From an uncultured Clostridia bacterium (GTDB lineage Bacteria; Bacillota; Clostridia; Lachnospirales; CAG-274), in contig CANROO010000006.1 in the NCBI GenBank assembly GCA_947632235.1, positions 1-34,378 on the forward strand: 34,378 nucleotides of DNA. The letters run 5' to 3'. A model generated the notes under the pieces. It was not told the DNA's origin, made no database searches, and worked only from the letters and a program-made list of their open reading frames with translations. A program made the translations under genes and the position numbers. This document shows, in pieces, positions 15,478 through 23,444 of this stretch. Positions within the stretch are counted from its first letter, which is position 1, and each line of letters begins with the position of its first letter.

Positions 15478-15639
15478 ATGGCGTTTCAATTGAACAATGT
15501 TGTACCATGGGGAAGAAATCTTGCGGAATACAGGCTTATGTTTGAACTCAGCGATGAGGATATGAAAAAGAGCAATGCATTGAAGGTAATGCAAAGTATA
15601 GCATTTGCTGTCCCCGAATTGATAAAAAACTTTCTGTAA
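15478..15639 (+). pseudogene. Truncated SAM-methyltransferase-like protein (53 codons)
   Basis: The ORF is too short for the track but has a good ribosome site (AAGGAG, 8 nt) and starts MAFQLNNVVPWGRNLAEYRLMFELSDED. This is the N-terminus I associate with a small clostridial/proteobacterial SAM-dependent methyltransferase family whose glycine-rich SAM loop follows directly. Here the frame continues as SNALKVMQSIAF and stops, so the SAM-binding core is missing. A palindromic intergenic repeat begins 15 bp after the stop. It is probably a 5' remnant; expression as a 53-aa peptide is possible. Confidence 0.6.
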
Positions 15640-15654
15640 CTGTCCCCTTGGCTT

Positions 15655-15930
15655 TAGTGGAATGAAAAACGACATGAAAGGCTCCCTCCTGGAGGGAGCT
15701 GTCGTCCGCAGGGCGACTGAGGGAGAATGCGTAACTAACAATATTATACTCCTTCCACCGCCTTCGTATCAGCGCTTTGCCTTCAGCAAAGTCAGTTCTA
15801 AAGGACTGACCGACTTCTTTCGGCGCAAAGGTCCCCCTCCCTCATTGCAGCGAAAAGACTTATTCGCCAAGGCGCAGCCTTGCTTTTGCGAAGCAAAAGT
15901 GCTGAGTAGAGGGAGGCTTGCCTAGCACCC
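15655..15930. repeat. Palindrome-rich intergenic repeat element (GGCTCCCTCC...GGAGGGAGC type)
   Basis: This fills most of the 394-bp gap before kdgK. It holds nested palindromes: GGCTCCCTCC/TGGAGGGAGC (15680-15699), GTCAGT/ACTGAC (15791-15810), CTTTTGC/GCAAAAG (15882-15898). The ends form an imperfect outer inverted repeat (AAAGGCTCCCTC near 15677 and AGAGGGAGGCTT near 15908). Elements opening with this GCTCCCTC...GAGGGAGC-GTC..GAC-GAGGGAG pattern are, to my knowledge, common between genes in gut Clostridia. The plus-strand ORF at 15662-15925 is a by-product of the repeat. Confidence 0.65.
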
Positions 15931-15973
15931 ACAAAACAACTAAAGGGTCAAAATATATTTTATCGATACACAA

Positions 15974-16003
15974 AACGGCAGCCAAATACGGCTGCCGCTT
16001 TTT
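15974..16003. terminator. Bidirectional Rho-independent terminator after kdgK
   Basis: Stem CGGCAGCC with GGCTGCCG (loop AAATAC), with CTTTTT on the plus side and TTTTGTG on the minus side. It closes the argF-trpS-kdgK transcript on the minus strand. Confidence 0.75.
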
Positions 16004-16033
16004 ATGATAAAATATTAAATAAACAAGCTTGAA

Positions 16034-17065
16034 TTATCTGCTCATTTCTTCCTGTGGGCCTTCTGCGGTGTGCGACTTTATAACGCTCTGTATTTCCTCG
16101 AGGGAAGCCGCAGGCATATCGCCGTTTGTGGTACATTTAACGGCTGACATAGCGTTGCCGTATCTTACAGCCTCCATGGGGTCATCCGTTGTCAGAAGAG
16201 CATAGAGAGCACCTGCAACATAGGCATCGCCCGAGCCTATTCTGTCTATGACCTCGATATTCTCATAAGCGGGCTCCTCATAGAAATTGCCGTTGTAGTA
16301 GAGCTTGGAGCCGAAGTTATGCCTTGTGGGGCTTACGACCTCTCTCTTTGTGGTTGCCACTACCTTACAGCCGTATTCATCGCTGTAGCTCTTCATTATG
16401 TCCTCAAGAGTGCCTGTTTTCTGCATCATTCTTCTGGATGTTTCCTCGGAAACAAAGAGTATATCTACATAGGGGAGCACCTGAAGTATGGCTGCCTTTG
16501 CCTCTTCCTCGCTCCAAAGCTTTGCTCTGTAATTAACATCAAAGCTTACTGCCGCGCCTGCTACCTTGAACTTCTTTACGGTGTCTATAACTATGTCCTT
16601 GAGGTTTTCATTTAATGCCATTGTGATACCGCTGACATGGAAAAGCCTTGTGTTGTCAAAAACCTTGGGGTTTATCTCGTCTGCGCTCATGGTGCAGATA
16701 GAGGAATTGGCTCTGTCGTAAACTACGGACGACTTTCTGGGATATGCGCCTGCCTCATAGTAATAGATACCGAGCCTTGCATTCTTTGATGTGTCGTATA
16801 TAAGATAGTCATCGGAAACATTGCCGTATCTTATCTTATACTTTGCAAATCTTCCCACCTTGTTGTCGGGAAGTCTTGTGATGATGGCAGAACGCACGCC
16901 CAAAAACGCTGCGCCCGATGCCACATTGAGCTCCGAACCGCCTGCCTGCTTTTCAAAGCTTTCACTTCTTGAAATTTTTTCCTTGTTGCCGGGTGAAAGC
17001 CTGAGCATGACCTCACCGAAGCCGACCATGTCAAATTTCTTTTCCTTCATTGGTATGATACTCAT
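16034..17065 (-). CDS. kdgK: PfkB-family sugar kinase, probably 2-dehydro-3-deoxygluconokinase
   Basis: A 343-aa ribokinase-fold enzyme that would phosphorylate 2-keto-3-deoxygluconate to KDPG with ATP in the cytoplasm. The N-terminal PfkB signature is GGSELNVASGAAFLG (about residues 42-56). The C-terminal signature with the catalytic Asp is DRIGSGDAYVAGALY (about 271-285). The substrate-side residues GIYYYEAGAYPRKSSVVYDRA match KDG kinases better than fructokinases. Uronate catabolism fits the dockerin-bearing pectate lyase 15 kb away, but no KDPG aldolase or isomerase is adjacent. It follows trpS by 32 bp with a strong AAGGAGGAGG site and looks co-transcribed. Confidence 0.82.
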   Translation of the reverse strand: MSIIPMKEKKFDMVGFGEVMLRLSPGNKEKISRSESFEKQAGGSELNVASGAAFLGVRSAIITRLPDNKVGRFAKYKIRYGNVSDDYLIYDTSKNARLGIYYYEAGAYPRKSSVVYDRANSSICTMSADEINPKVFDNTRLFHVSGITMALNENLKDIVIDTVKKFKVAGAAVSFDVNYRAKLWSEEEAKAAILQVLPYVDILFVSEETSRRMMQKTGTLEDIMKSYSDEYGCKVVATTKREVVSPTRHNFGSKLYYNGNFYEEPAYENIEVIDRIGSGDAYVAGALYALLTTDDPMEAVRYGNAMSAVKCTTNGDMPAASLEEIQSVIKSHTAEGPQEEMSR

Positions 17066-17097
17066 AAAAATACCTCCTCCTTCTTTTAGGTTATTTT

Positions 17098-18105
17098 TTA
17101 TTTATAGGTTGGATAGCCAACCTTTTTCTTGACCTTGTTAAGTGTTTTATTGGCGATATATGACGCCTTTTCCGCTCCGTTTTTCATTACGCCTTCAACA
17201 TAGGCTCTGTCAGAGGAATATTCCTTGAATCTCTCCTGTATGGGGCGCATGTGCTCCACAACCGCATCGCCTACGCTCTTTTTGAACTCGCCGTAGCCGC
17301 AGCCTTTGAAGTCGTTTACAGCCTCATCGGGTGTTTTGTCCGTAACGGAGCAGTATATATTCAAGAGATTGCTTATGCCCGGCTTATCCTCGCCGTATCT
17401 TATCTCGGTGTCGGAATCCGTAACGGCTCTTTTTATCTTATTGGCTATTACATTGGGCTCATCCAGAATATATACCACATTGTTGAGGTTGTCGCTTTCG
17501 GACTTGCTCATCTTTCTTTCGGGGTTCTGAAGTCCCATTATCCTTGCGCCCACCTTGGGAATATAAGGCTCGGGCACCTTGAATACATCGCCGTATATGC
17601 TGTTGAATCTGCCTGCTATATCCCTGCATATTTCAAGGTGCTGTTTCTGGTCTGCGCCTACGGGAACAAGGTCGCTCTGGTAGAGAAGTATATCGCCTGC
17701 CATGAGCACGGGATAGGTGTAAAGTCCTGCGTTTATGTTATCAGAATGCTTTGCCGACTTATCCTTGAACTGCGTCATCCTGTTGAGCTCGCCCATGTAG
17801 GTGAAGCAATTCAATATCCACGCTATCTCTGCGTGAGCCCTTACATCGGACTGCACATATATTATATGCTCCTCGGGGTCAAGACCTATGGCGAGGAAAA
17901 GCGAAACCAGATCCCTTGTTCTCTGCCTCAGCTCCGTGGGGTCCTGTCTTACCGTTATGGCGTGCATATTTGCCACGCCGAAAAGGCAATTATATTCATC
18001 CTGAAGATTTTTCCAGTTTTTAAGCGCTCCCAGATAGTTGCCCAGAGAGGGGACTCCCGAGGGCTGCATGGCGCTGTATATGACTTTCTTTTTTTCACTG
18101 CTCAT
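17098..18105 (-). CDS. trpS: Tryptophanyl-tRNA synthetase
   Basis: A 335-aa class I synthetase of normal bacterial length that charges tRNA(Trp). The HIGH-equivalent is PSLGNYLGAL (about residues 15-24) and the KMSKS loop is RKMSKSESDN (about 201-210). The ATP/Trp pocket contains GADQKQHLEICRDIA. The start has GGAGTGATC upstream. Only 42 bp separate it from argF, leaving no room for a T-box leader of its own; it is read from the argF promoter or a weak internal one. Very confident. Confidence 0.96.
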   Translation of the reverse strand: MSSEKKKVIYSAMQPSGVPSLGNYLGALKNWKNLQDEYNCLFGVANMHAITVRQDPTELRQRTRDLVSLFLAIGLDPEEHIIYVQSDVRAHAEIAWILNCFTYMGELNRMTQFKDKSAKHSDNINAGLYTYPVLMAGDILLYQSDLVPVGADQKQHLEICRDIAGRFNSIYGDVFKVPEPYIPKVGARIMGLQNPERKMSKSESDNLNNVVYILDEPNVIANKIKRAVTDSDTEIRYGEDKPGISNLLNIYCSVTDKTPDEAVNDFKGCGYGEFKKSVGDAVVEHMRPIQERFKEYSSDRAYVEGVMKNGAEKASYIANKTLNKVKKKVGYPTYK

Positions 18106-18147
18106 TTTTGATCACTCCGAACTATAGTTTATGTAAAGCCGTATGCC

Positions 18148-19137
18148 CTATAATGTGGCGTACATAACGGCTTTTATGGTGTGCATCCTGTTTTCCGCCT
18201 CATCGAATACCACGGAGCGGGAGCTTTCAAACACCTCGTCCGTGACCTCCATTTCGTTTATGCCGAATTTACGGCTTATATCCCTGCCAATGGTGGTATT
18301 GAGGTCGTGGAAGGCAGGAAGACAGTGCATGAACACAGCGTTTTCACCTGCCATGGACATGACCTTATTATTGACCTGATAGGGAGAAAGCTCCTTTATT
18401 CTCTCTGCCCATACCTCATCGGGCTCGCCCATGGATACCCACACATCGGTATATATGACATCGGCATTTTTGACACCCTTTTCAACATCCTCGGTAAGAG
18501 TTATGACGGAGCCCGTTTTTTCGGCTATAGCCCTGCATTTATCAACAAGCTTTTCATCGGGGAAATATTTCTTGGGCGCACAGGCGGTAAAGTTCATACC
18601 GAGCTTTGCGCAGCCAACCATGAGCGAATTGCCCATATTAAAGCGTGCATCGCCCATGTATACGAAATTGATGCCCTTAAGTCTGCCGAAGCGTTCCCTT
18701 ACGGTGAGGAAATCCGCAAGTATCTGAGTGGGGTGCGACTCATTCGTGAGTCCGTTCCACACGGGAACGCCCGCATACTTAGCTATGGTCTCCACTATTT
18801 CCTGACCGAAGCCTCTGTATTCTATGCCGTCATACATCCTGCCGAGCACTCTTGCGGTATCGGCAATGCTTTCCTTCTTGCCTATCTGAGAGCCCGAGGG
18901 GTCGAGATAAGTGCAGTTCATGCCCAGATCGTAAGCGGCAACCTCAAAGGCGCATCTTGTCCTTGTGCTTGTCTTTTCAAATATAAGCGCAACGGTCTTG
19001 CCCTTGAATACCTCGGTAGAAACTCCCGCTTTTTTCTTAGCCTTCAAATCTGCGGCAAGGTCAAGAAGATATTCAAGCTCCTCCGCGCTGAAATCCATTA
19101 TTTTAAGAAAATTCTTACCTTTTAAATCAACACTCAT
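18148..19137 (-). CDS. argF: Ornithine carbamoyltransferase
   Basis: A 329-aa enzyme making citrulline from ornithine and carbamoyl phosphate. Carbamoyl-phosphate motif STRTRCAFE (about residues 56-64), [10 protein letters not shown], the ornithine loop [11 protein letters not shown] (SMG) and the catalytic HCLPAFHD (about 272-279) are all intact. Whether it is biosynthetic (argF) or catabolic (arcB) cannot be settled here: no other arginine gene is adjacent. AAGGAGGATAAGGAAT precedes the ATG. It is the first gene of the argF-trpS-kdgK run. Confidence 0.95.
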   Translation of the reverse strand: MSVDLKGKNFLKIMDFSAEELEYLLDLAADLKAKKKAGVSTEVFKGKTVALIFEKTSTRTRCAFEVAAYDLGMNCTYLDPSGSQIGKKESIADTARVLGRMYDGIEYRGFGQEIVETIAKYAGVPVWNGLTNESHPTQILADFLTVRERFGRLKGINFVYMGDARFNMGNSLMVGCAKLGMNFTACAPKKYFPDEKLVDKCRAIAEKTGSVITLTEDVEKGVKNADVIYTDVWVSMGEPDEVWAERIKELSPYQVNNKVMSMAGENAVFMHCLPAFHDLNTTIGRDISRKFGINEMEVTDEVFESSRSVVFDEAENRMHTIKAVMYATL

Positions 19138-19164
19138 TATTCCTTATCCTCCTTGTATGTTTTA

Positions 19165-19193
19165 ATTATACAACAAAATTTGTAAATTGTACA
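19165..19193 (-). promoter_or_regulatory. Promoter of argF-trpS-kdgK
   Basis: TGTACA (19188-19193), 17-bp spacer and perfect TATAAT (19165-19170) on the minus strand, 28 bp before the argF start. The area is AT-rich, as ArgR boxes are, but I do not see a convincing ARG-box pair. Confidence 0.65.
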
Positions 19194-19241
19194 TAACAAA
19201 AAATAATTTTGCTAAAATTTTATTTGCTTTTGGTATAAATA

Positions 19242-19256
19242 TGACTTCTCAAGTCA
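19242..19256. promoter_or_regulatory. Inverted repeat upstream of the LytM gene
   Basis: The perfect 6-3-6 palindrome TGACTT-CTC-AAGTCA ends 24 bp before the start codon and directly follows TATAAA (19234-19239). It could be an operator at the transcription start. Confidence 0.4.
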
Positions 19257-19280
19257 ATAATACGCTCAGGAGGTGTAACA

Positions 19281-20018
19281 ATGGACAACAACGAATACAA
19301 CAAGAAAAACTTTTATACCGTACTCTATACTCTGGCGGCGGTATTTATAATACTTGCCTTCGGCATATCTATACTCAACAGCGGAAACAAAGCCGACAAC
19401 GAGCAAGTAAACCTTGAGGAGGACATCGCGCCCGTTGATAAATCAAATGTGACTCCGCTCACCGCGACAACGGAAACGGAAACTCAGAGCGAAACCGAAG
19501 AAGAAAGAGAGACCGAAAGCATAACATCCATGCAGAGGACAGACACGGCAGAGGCAGAGGATATGATACCCGACAACGGCGAGCTGAGCCTTTTTGACGA
19601 CAGTCAGGTAATGGAATGGCCCGTATCGGGTCCCATAGTTATGGACTACAGCATGGACACGGGAATTTACGACAGGACGCTTGAACAGTACAGGACAAAC
19701 GACTCCATATGTATCTCGGCAGATATTGGTGAGGATGTATTTGCGGCGTTTGACGGAATTGTTACGGCTGTGACAAATGACAAGGAATCGGGTGTAAGCG
19801 TATGTATCGACCACGGCAACGGCTGGAGCTCTACATACAGTCAGCTTGATGAAAATCTGGCTGTATCGGAGGGTGAGAGCGTTCTCAAGGGCGACAGGAT
19901 AGGAAGCGTGGCTGCGCCTACAAACTACGGCACGGCGCTCGGCGCTCACCTTGAATTCTCGGTATACAACAACGATGAGCCTACTGATCCCAAGCTTGTG
20001 CTTGCGCAGGCGGAGTAA
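19281..20018 (+). CDS. Membrane-anchored LytM/M23 protein lacking catalytic residues (SpoIIQ-like)
   Basis: A 245-aa protein: one membrane helix (about residues 13-30), a Thr/Glu-rich linker (about 58-90), and a LytM domain (about 108-240). The domain keeps the fold markers (DHGNGWSSTYSQL, GDRIGSV, GAHLEF) but has lost the zinc site. The HxGxD position reads SICISAD, YxHL has become YSQL and HLHF has become HLEF. It cannot be an ordinary endopeptidase. Single-pass LytM proteins with degenerate sites include B. subtilis SpoIIQ, which joins forespore and mother cell; that identity is plausible in a sporulating clostridium but not proven. AGGAGGTG is the ribosome site. Confidence 0.8.
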   Translation: MDNNEYNKKNFYTVLYTLAAVFIILAFGISILNSGNKADNEQVNLEEDIAPVDKSNVTPLTATTETETQSETEEERETESITSMQRTDTAEAEDMIPDNGELSLFDDSQVMEWPVSGPIVMDYSMDTGIYDRTLEQYRTNDSICISADIGEDVFAAFDGIVTAVTNDKESGVSVCIDHGNGWSSTYSQLDENLAVSEGESVLKGDRIGSVAAPTNYGTALGAHLEFSVYNNDEPTDPKLVLAQAE

Positions 20019-20020
20019 AT

Positions 20021-20048
20021 AAAAAAGGAGCAATCAAGCTCCTTTTTT
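20021..20048 (+). terminator. Terminator of the LytM gene (copy 1 of a 28-bp duplicate)
   Basis: AAAAAAGGAGC-AATCAA-GCTCCTTTTTT, a symmetric bidirectional terminator. The identical 28 bases recur at 20278-20305 beyond a ~230-bp hairpin-rich segment. Confidence 0.85.
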
Positions 20049-20277
20049 CAGACTGTCGAAAAAGTATAAATTGACACAAAAAATGAAAGACTGAATAGTT
20101 TGTACGACCAAAAAAGCGTCGCAGACTAAAATCCGCAGGAGGAATTCACTTCCTCCGAGGACAGGAACTTCACTTGATTTTTATTAAAATCAAGTGAACA
20201 CGGCTGGTTCCTACCTTGATCTATCTGAAAGAAATGCAAGCATTTCTTTCAAGCGTGTCGATTTTATCGACACGCAG
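20046..20277. mobile_element. Putative MITE-like structured insertion in a terminator
   Basis: The segment between the two 28-bp terminator copies starts with TTTCAGACTGTCGAAAAA and ends with ATCGACACGCAG. The termini form an imperfect inverted repeat (CAGACTGTCGAAAAA against CTGCGTGTCGATAAA). Inside are four clean stems: GGAGGAA/TTCCTCC (20138-20156), a 13-bp TTCACTTGATTTT/AAAATCAAGTGAA (20169-20198), GAAAGAAATGC/GCATTTCTTTC (20227-20250) and GCGTGTCGAT/ATCGACACGC (20253-20275). An AGGAAC/GGTTCCT pairing could enclose the second stem. No ORF of note. A non-autonomous element or a structured RNA both fit. Confidence 0.55.
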
Positions 20278-20305
20278 AAAAAAGGAGCAATCAAGCTCCT
20301 TTTTT
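20278..20305 (-). terminator. Terminator of the SpoIIE-phosphatase gene (copy 2 of a 28-bp duplicate)
   Basis: Base-for-base copy of 20021-20048, directly after the phosphatase stop codon on the minus strand. With copy 1 it suggests that one shared terminator between converging genes was duplicated when the intervening segment arrived. Confidence 0.85.
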
Positions 20306-20308
20306 TAT

Positions 20309-21481
20309 TTAGAAATAGCTTACCTTGATATGCTTGCCCATCTGTCTGAGGCATTCGGAAAGCTCCTGTACAAGATTCATTTTTATATTGAAGTTTATGG
20401 GAAGCTCGGGGTTCTGATGCGCGGGATTTATTGCCCTGCCCACGAAAAAATTAATATCCGTGGCTTCCTCAAAGAGAAGCTTTGAAATGAGAGAAGCTCC
20501 GTCACGGCTGAAGCCCCAGTTCTCATATTCCTTATTTTCGGACAGGAAATCCTTGGCATATTCAAGCACTCTGTTTACGGTTATAACGCCCTCTGTTACA
20601 AGGTCTACGCCGTCTATCACGGATATGGGCGGAACACCGTTGCTCTCGAAGCTGAGCGTTGCCTTGACCTCCTTGCCCAGGAATTTTGCGGCAATGGAGG
20701 CTGTTGTGCCTCCGCAGATTATATGCTTGCCTGCCTTTGAGAAGAAAAGCGACATCATCTTTCCGCAGTCGTTTCTGTCGGAGGGCGGGCCGAAGAGTAT
20801 ATTCATGGGGTTTCTTTTTCTTACCCTTATGACGCAGGCAGAAGCATCATCTCCGGGCTTTCCGCCGTAAAGCCTTTCGCACTCGTTTATAAGTATGGTG
20901 GCAAGCGTCTTGGCATTATAGCCCGCAGGCTCTATGGTCTCCATAAAGTCTATTATATCGTTGAGCTTCCAGCCGAAATTATAAGAAAGACCTATGCCCG
21001 CATGCGGACAGCCGTCACTCATGGCGACAAACAAGTCGCCCTCTTGGAGCTTTATTTTGGCCTTATATATCTTTTTATCGTCAATATTCAGCTCCTCACG
21101 GGGATAGCTGTAATTTTTGCCGTCACGCAGTATAAATACCTGCGGATTGTCATACTGTATTATCTCGGCATATTCGTTATCCACAAGATGTATTATTGTG
21201 AATGTGGAATAAGCCACGCCTCTCTGTGAGCAGACGGGAAGAGTTGCCGCAACCGTGGAAACGCAGTCCTCTATAGAAAGCCCCGCAGCCATGAGAGTAG
21301 ATATTATTTTTGATGTGAGCGTTGAGAGTATGCTCGCCTTTACACCGCTTCCGAGCCCGTCGGCAAGCACTATGACGGAAGAATTGTCGTCATTGTTCAC
21401 AACATCTATATGGTCTCCGCAGAGCTGTTCTTCATAGTGATTTATGCTTTTATAACCTATATCGGCGCAAAGATCATTCAT
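20309..21481 (-). CDS. SpoIIE-type PP2C phosphatase linked to a sensory hydrogenase
   Basis: A 390-aa protein. Residues ~1-230 are a SpoIIE/PP2C-type Ser/Thr phosphatase: metal-binding Asp in VIVLADGLGSG, the YSTFTII strand, FVAMSDGCPHAG and GKPGDDASACVI. Residues ~240-390 form a second domain I cannot name. Its start overlaps the hydrogenase stop by 8 bp and has AAGGAG. The order thioredoxin-like ferredoxin, PAS-containing [FeFe]-hydrogenase, SpoIIE phosphatase recalls the hfs cluster described in Thermoanaerobacterium saccharolyticum. The phosphatase is the probable output of that sensor; its phosphoprotein substrate is unknown. Confidence 0.88.
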   Translation of the reverse strand: MNDLCADIGYKSINHYEEQLCGDHIDVVNNDDNSSVIVLADGLGSGVKASILSTLTSKIISTLMAAGLSIEDCVSTVAATLPVCSQRGVAYSTFTIIHLVDNEYAEIIQYDNPQVFILRDGKNYSYPREELNIDDKKIYKAKIKLQEGDLFVAMSDGCPHAGIGLSYNFGWKLNDIIDFMETIEPAGYNAKTLATILINECERLYGGKPGDDASACVIRVRKRNPMNILFGPPSDRNDCGKMMSLFFSKAGKHIICGGTTASIAAKFLGKEVKATLSFESNGVPPISVIDGVDLVTEGVITVNRVLEYAKDFLSENKEYENWGFSRDGASLISKLLFEEATDINFFVGRAINPAHQNPELPINFNIKMNLVQELSECLRQMGKHIKVSYF

Positions 21482-23150
21482 TTGAGATCATCTCCTTAAG
21501 CTTAGTGAGAGCGATCTTGGTCTCCGCCGCCGTTTCGCCCAGAAGCGAGGCTATCTCCTGAACTATACGCATCTGCTTGTCGACCACCTTGTCGGTGACC
21601 TCTATAGTCTGAACGCTTATCTTTTCCTTCTGCTTGTTGCTCTTTTCCTCGTCCGTGACATCTCTCAATATGCAGAGCATGATGTGATATTCCTTGTCGG
21701 CTATTATAGTCTCCTCTACATATCTGTCGTACTCGGCAAGATATATCCTTTTGTTTTCAATGCGCTGTCCCGTATTCTGTACATTTATAAAGTCTATGGG
21801 ATCCATTATCCTTATAATAGGCTCGCCGAGGACATCCGAAACGGAGCTGACATTGAATATCTTCTTTGCGGACTTATTTATGAGCTGTACTTCAAACTGC
21901 TCATTGACTACAATAATGCCGTTCGGCGTGTTGTTGACTATGTTATCGGAGAAGCTCTCCGCCTTTTCCTTTAAGAAGGGCAGACACATGGATATTTCCG
22001 CCTTGCCCTGATATATGGCAACGGCCTTTTCACGGCAGGTGTCATAACCGCAGGAACCGCAGTTGAGTTCGTCCTCGGGCTTTGTCTTGCCCATATTCTT
22101 GAGTACGGCGCGTATCTCCTCCTCAGTGGGCATAGTGAGCTTTTTGTCAATGGGTTCAAAATTCTTGACTATGTCGGCATAGCCGGGCTGTTCAACTTCA
22201 AAGTCGTCCTCGCCCGCATAGCTTGACACAGCCTTATATTCCCTCACGGGAGAGAGGTTGAATTTCTCCATAACGGGGCCCGAAATACAGCTGCCGCTGC
22301 AGGCTGACATCTCAATGAAGCACTTATGTATACTGCCCTTTTCTATGTCTTTAAGAGCCGAAATGCAGTTCTGAGTGCCGTCTATTGCCATATATGTATA
22401 GCCCTCGACCTCCTCGCGCATGGTCTTTAAAATACCGCCCGTTGTGGGGAAAAGCCTTGCCCTGCTCTTTTCGGTGTCGTCCATATTTTTTTCAAGCTCA
22501 ATATCCTTGCTTTCAAGCCACCTTGTAAGTTCCTCGAATGTGAGCACGGCATCCACTATATCGCCGTAGTGGTCCGCCTCATCCTTCTTGGAAAGGCAGG
22601 GCCCTATAAATACCGTCTTGGCATCGGGCATACGCTTTTTTATGTCCGTGCAGTGCGCCTGCATGGGCGAAAATGTGTTTGCAAGATAAGGAAGCACAGA
22701 GGGGAAATGCTTCTGTATAAGCAGATTGACGGAATGACAGCAGGAGGAAATGAGTATATCCCTGTTGTCCTCTCTCAGCATCCTGAGATATTCATTCTTG
22801 ACAACGGTGGCGCCGAGAGCCGTCTCCTCCGCATCATAAAAGCCGAGCTTTTTGAGAGCGGAGCGCATGCCCTCTATGCCTACGCCCTCGTAATTGGCAA
22901 TGAATGAGGGCGCAATACTTGCGACTACCTTGTCACCGCTTTCTATCATCACCCTTACCTTCTCGGTCTCGTCCGTTATCTCCTTTGCATTCTGGGGACA
23001 CACAACGAAGCACTGACCGCAGAGTATGCACTCGTTGCCCACGATATGTGCCTGTCCTGCCGAAAAGCGTATTGACTTAACGGGACAGTGACGTATGCAC
23101 TTATAGCAATTTTTACAGTTTGATTTTTTAAGCTTGAGCCATTCTGCCAT
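21474..23150 (-). CDS. Sensory [FeFe]-hydrogenase (HydS/HfsB type) with PAS domain
   Basis: A 558-aa protein. N-terminal 2x[4Fe-4S] ferredoxin: CKNCYKCIRHCP and CILCGQCFVVCP (residues 12-51). The hydrogenase domain keeps the H-cluster cysteines in altered motifs: SSCCHS (Cys137/138) instead of TSCCP, GPCLSKKDEA (Cys185) and EMSACSGSC (Cys284, Cys288). A further Fe-S module, CGSCGYDTC plus Cys389, follows (about 364-389), then a PAS domain (about 398-500) and a coiled tail. The altered motifs and PAS domain are hallmarks of putative H2-sensing rather than bulk catalytic enzymes (group C). It is preceded by a small ferredoxin and overlaps the SpoIIE phosphatase, which should carry the signal. 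Function as sensor is family knowledge. Confidence 0.9.
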   Translation of the reverse strand: MAEWLKLKKSNCKNCYKCIRHCPVKSIRFSAGQAHIVGNECILCGQCFVVCPQNAKEITDETEKVRVMIESGDKVVASIAPSFIANYEGVGIEGMRSALKKLGFYDAEETALGATVVKNEYLRMLREDNRDILISSCCHSVNLLIQKHFPSVLPYLANTFSPMQAHCTDIKKRMPDAKTVFIGPCLSKKDEADHYGDIVDAVLTFEELTRWLESKDIELEKNMDDTEKSRARLFPTTGGILKTMREEVEGYTYMAIDGTQNCISALKDIEKGSIHKCFIEMSACSGSCISGPVMEKFNLSPVREYKAVSSYAGEDDFEVEQPGYADIVKNFEPIDKKLTMPTEEEIRAVLKNMGKTKPEDELNCGSCGYDTCREKAVAIYQGKAEISMCLPFLKEKAESFSDNIVNNTPNGIIVVNEQFEVQLINKSAKKIFNVSSVSDVLGEPIIRIMDPIDFINVQNTGQRIENKRIYLAEYDRYVEETIIADKEYHIMLCILRDVTDEEKSNKQKEKISVQTIEVTDKVVDKQMRIVQEIASLLGETAAETKIALTKLKEMISNE

Positions 23151-23161
23151 ATCCCTATCTC

Positions 23162-23413
23162 CTACCTTACAACGGAAAGTACATTTTCTTCAAAAAAGCT
23201 GTCAAAATTTTCGGGCTTTATCTTTGTGAAAACCTTGTCGTCAATATGTATGGTGACGCCCTCGCGGTTACAGCTGCCGGTGCAGAAGCTTCCCGAAAGC
23301 ACTACCTTGTCTTCAAGCTTATGATCCTTCACAGCCTTTTCAAATTTTTCGACTATCTCCTGCGAGCCCTTAAGATAACAGGAGCTTCCTACGCATATCT
23401 GTACGATCAACAT
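23162..23413 (-). CDS. Thioredoxin-like [2Fe-2S] ferredoxin (NuoE-type), first gene of hydrogenase operon
   Basis: The start is set at MLIVQICVGSSC (GAGGT, 7 nt); the track's longer ORF begins inside an upstream hairpin. The 83-aa product has the four cysteines of thioredoxin-fold [2Fe-2S] ferredoxins, CVGSSC and FCTGSC. In related clusters such a subunit passes electrons to or from the hydrogenase. It lies 11 bp before the hydrogenase start. Confidence 0.88.
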   Translation of the reverse strand: MLIVQICVGSSCYLKGSQEIVEKFEKAVKDHKLEDKVVLSGSFCTGSCNREGVTIHIDDKVFTKIKPENFDSFFEENVLSVVR

Positions 23414-23444
23414 AAATATTACCTCACAGTCCATAACAATAATT

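Noticed and set aside
15662-15925. 87-aa plus-strand ORF
   Set aside because: Generated by the palindromic intergenic repeat; low-complexity, no family match.
18106-18147. T-box leader for trpS
   Set aside because: Only 42 bp separate trpS from argF, with no stem or anti-terminator.
17251-19125. Plus-strand ORFs of 286 and 314 aa over trpS and argF
   Set aside because: Shadows of two highly conserved minus-strand genes whose motifs are intact.
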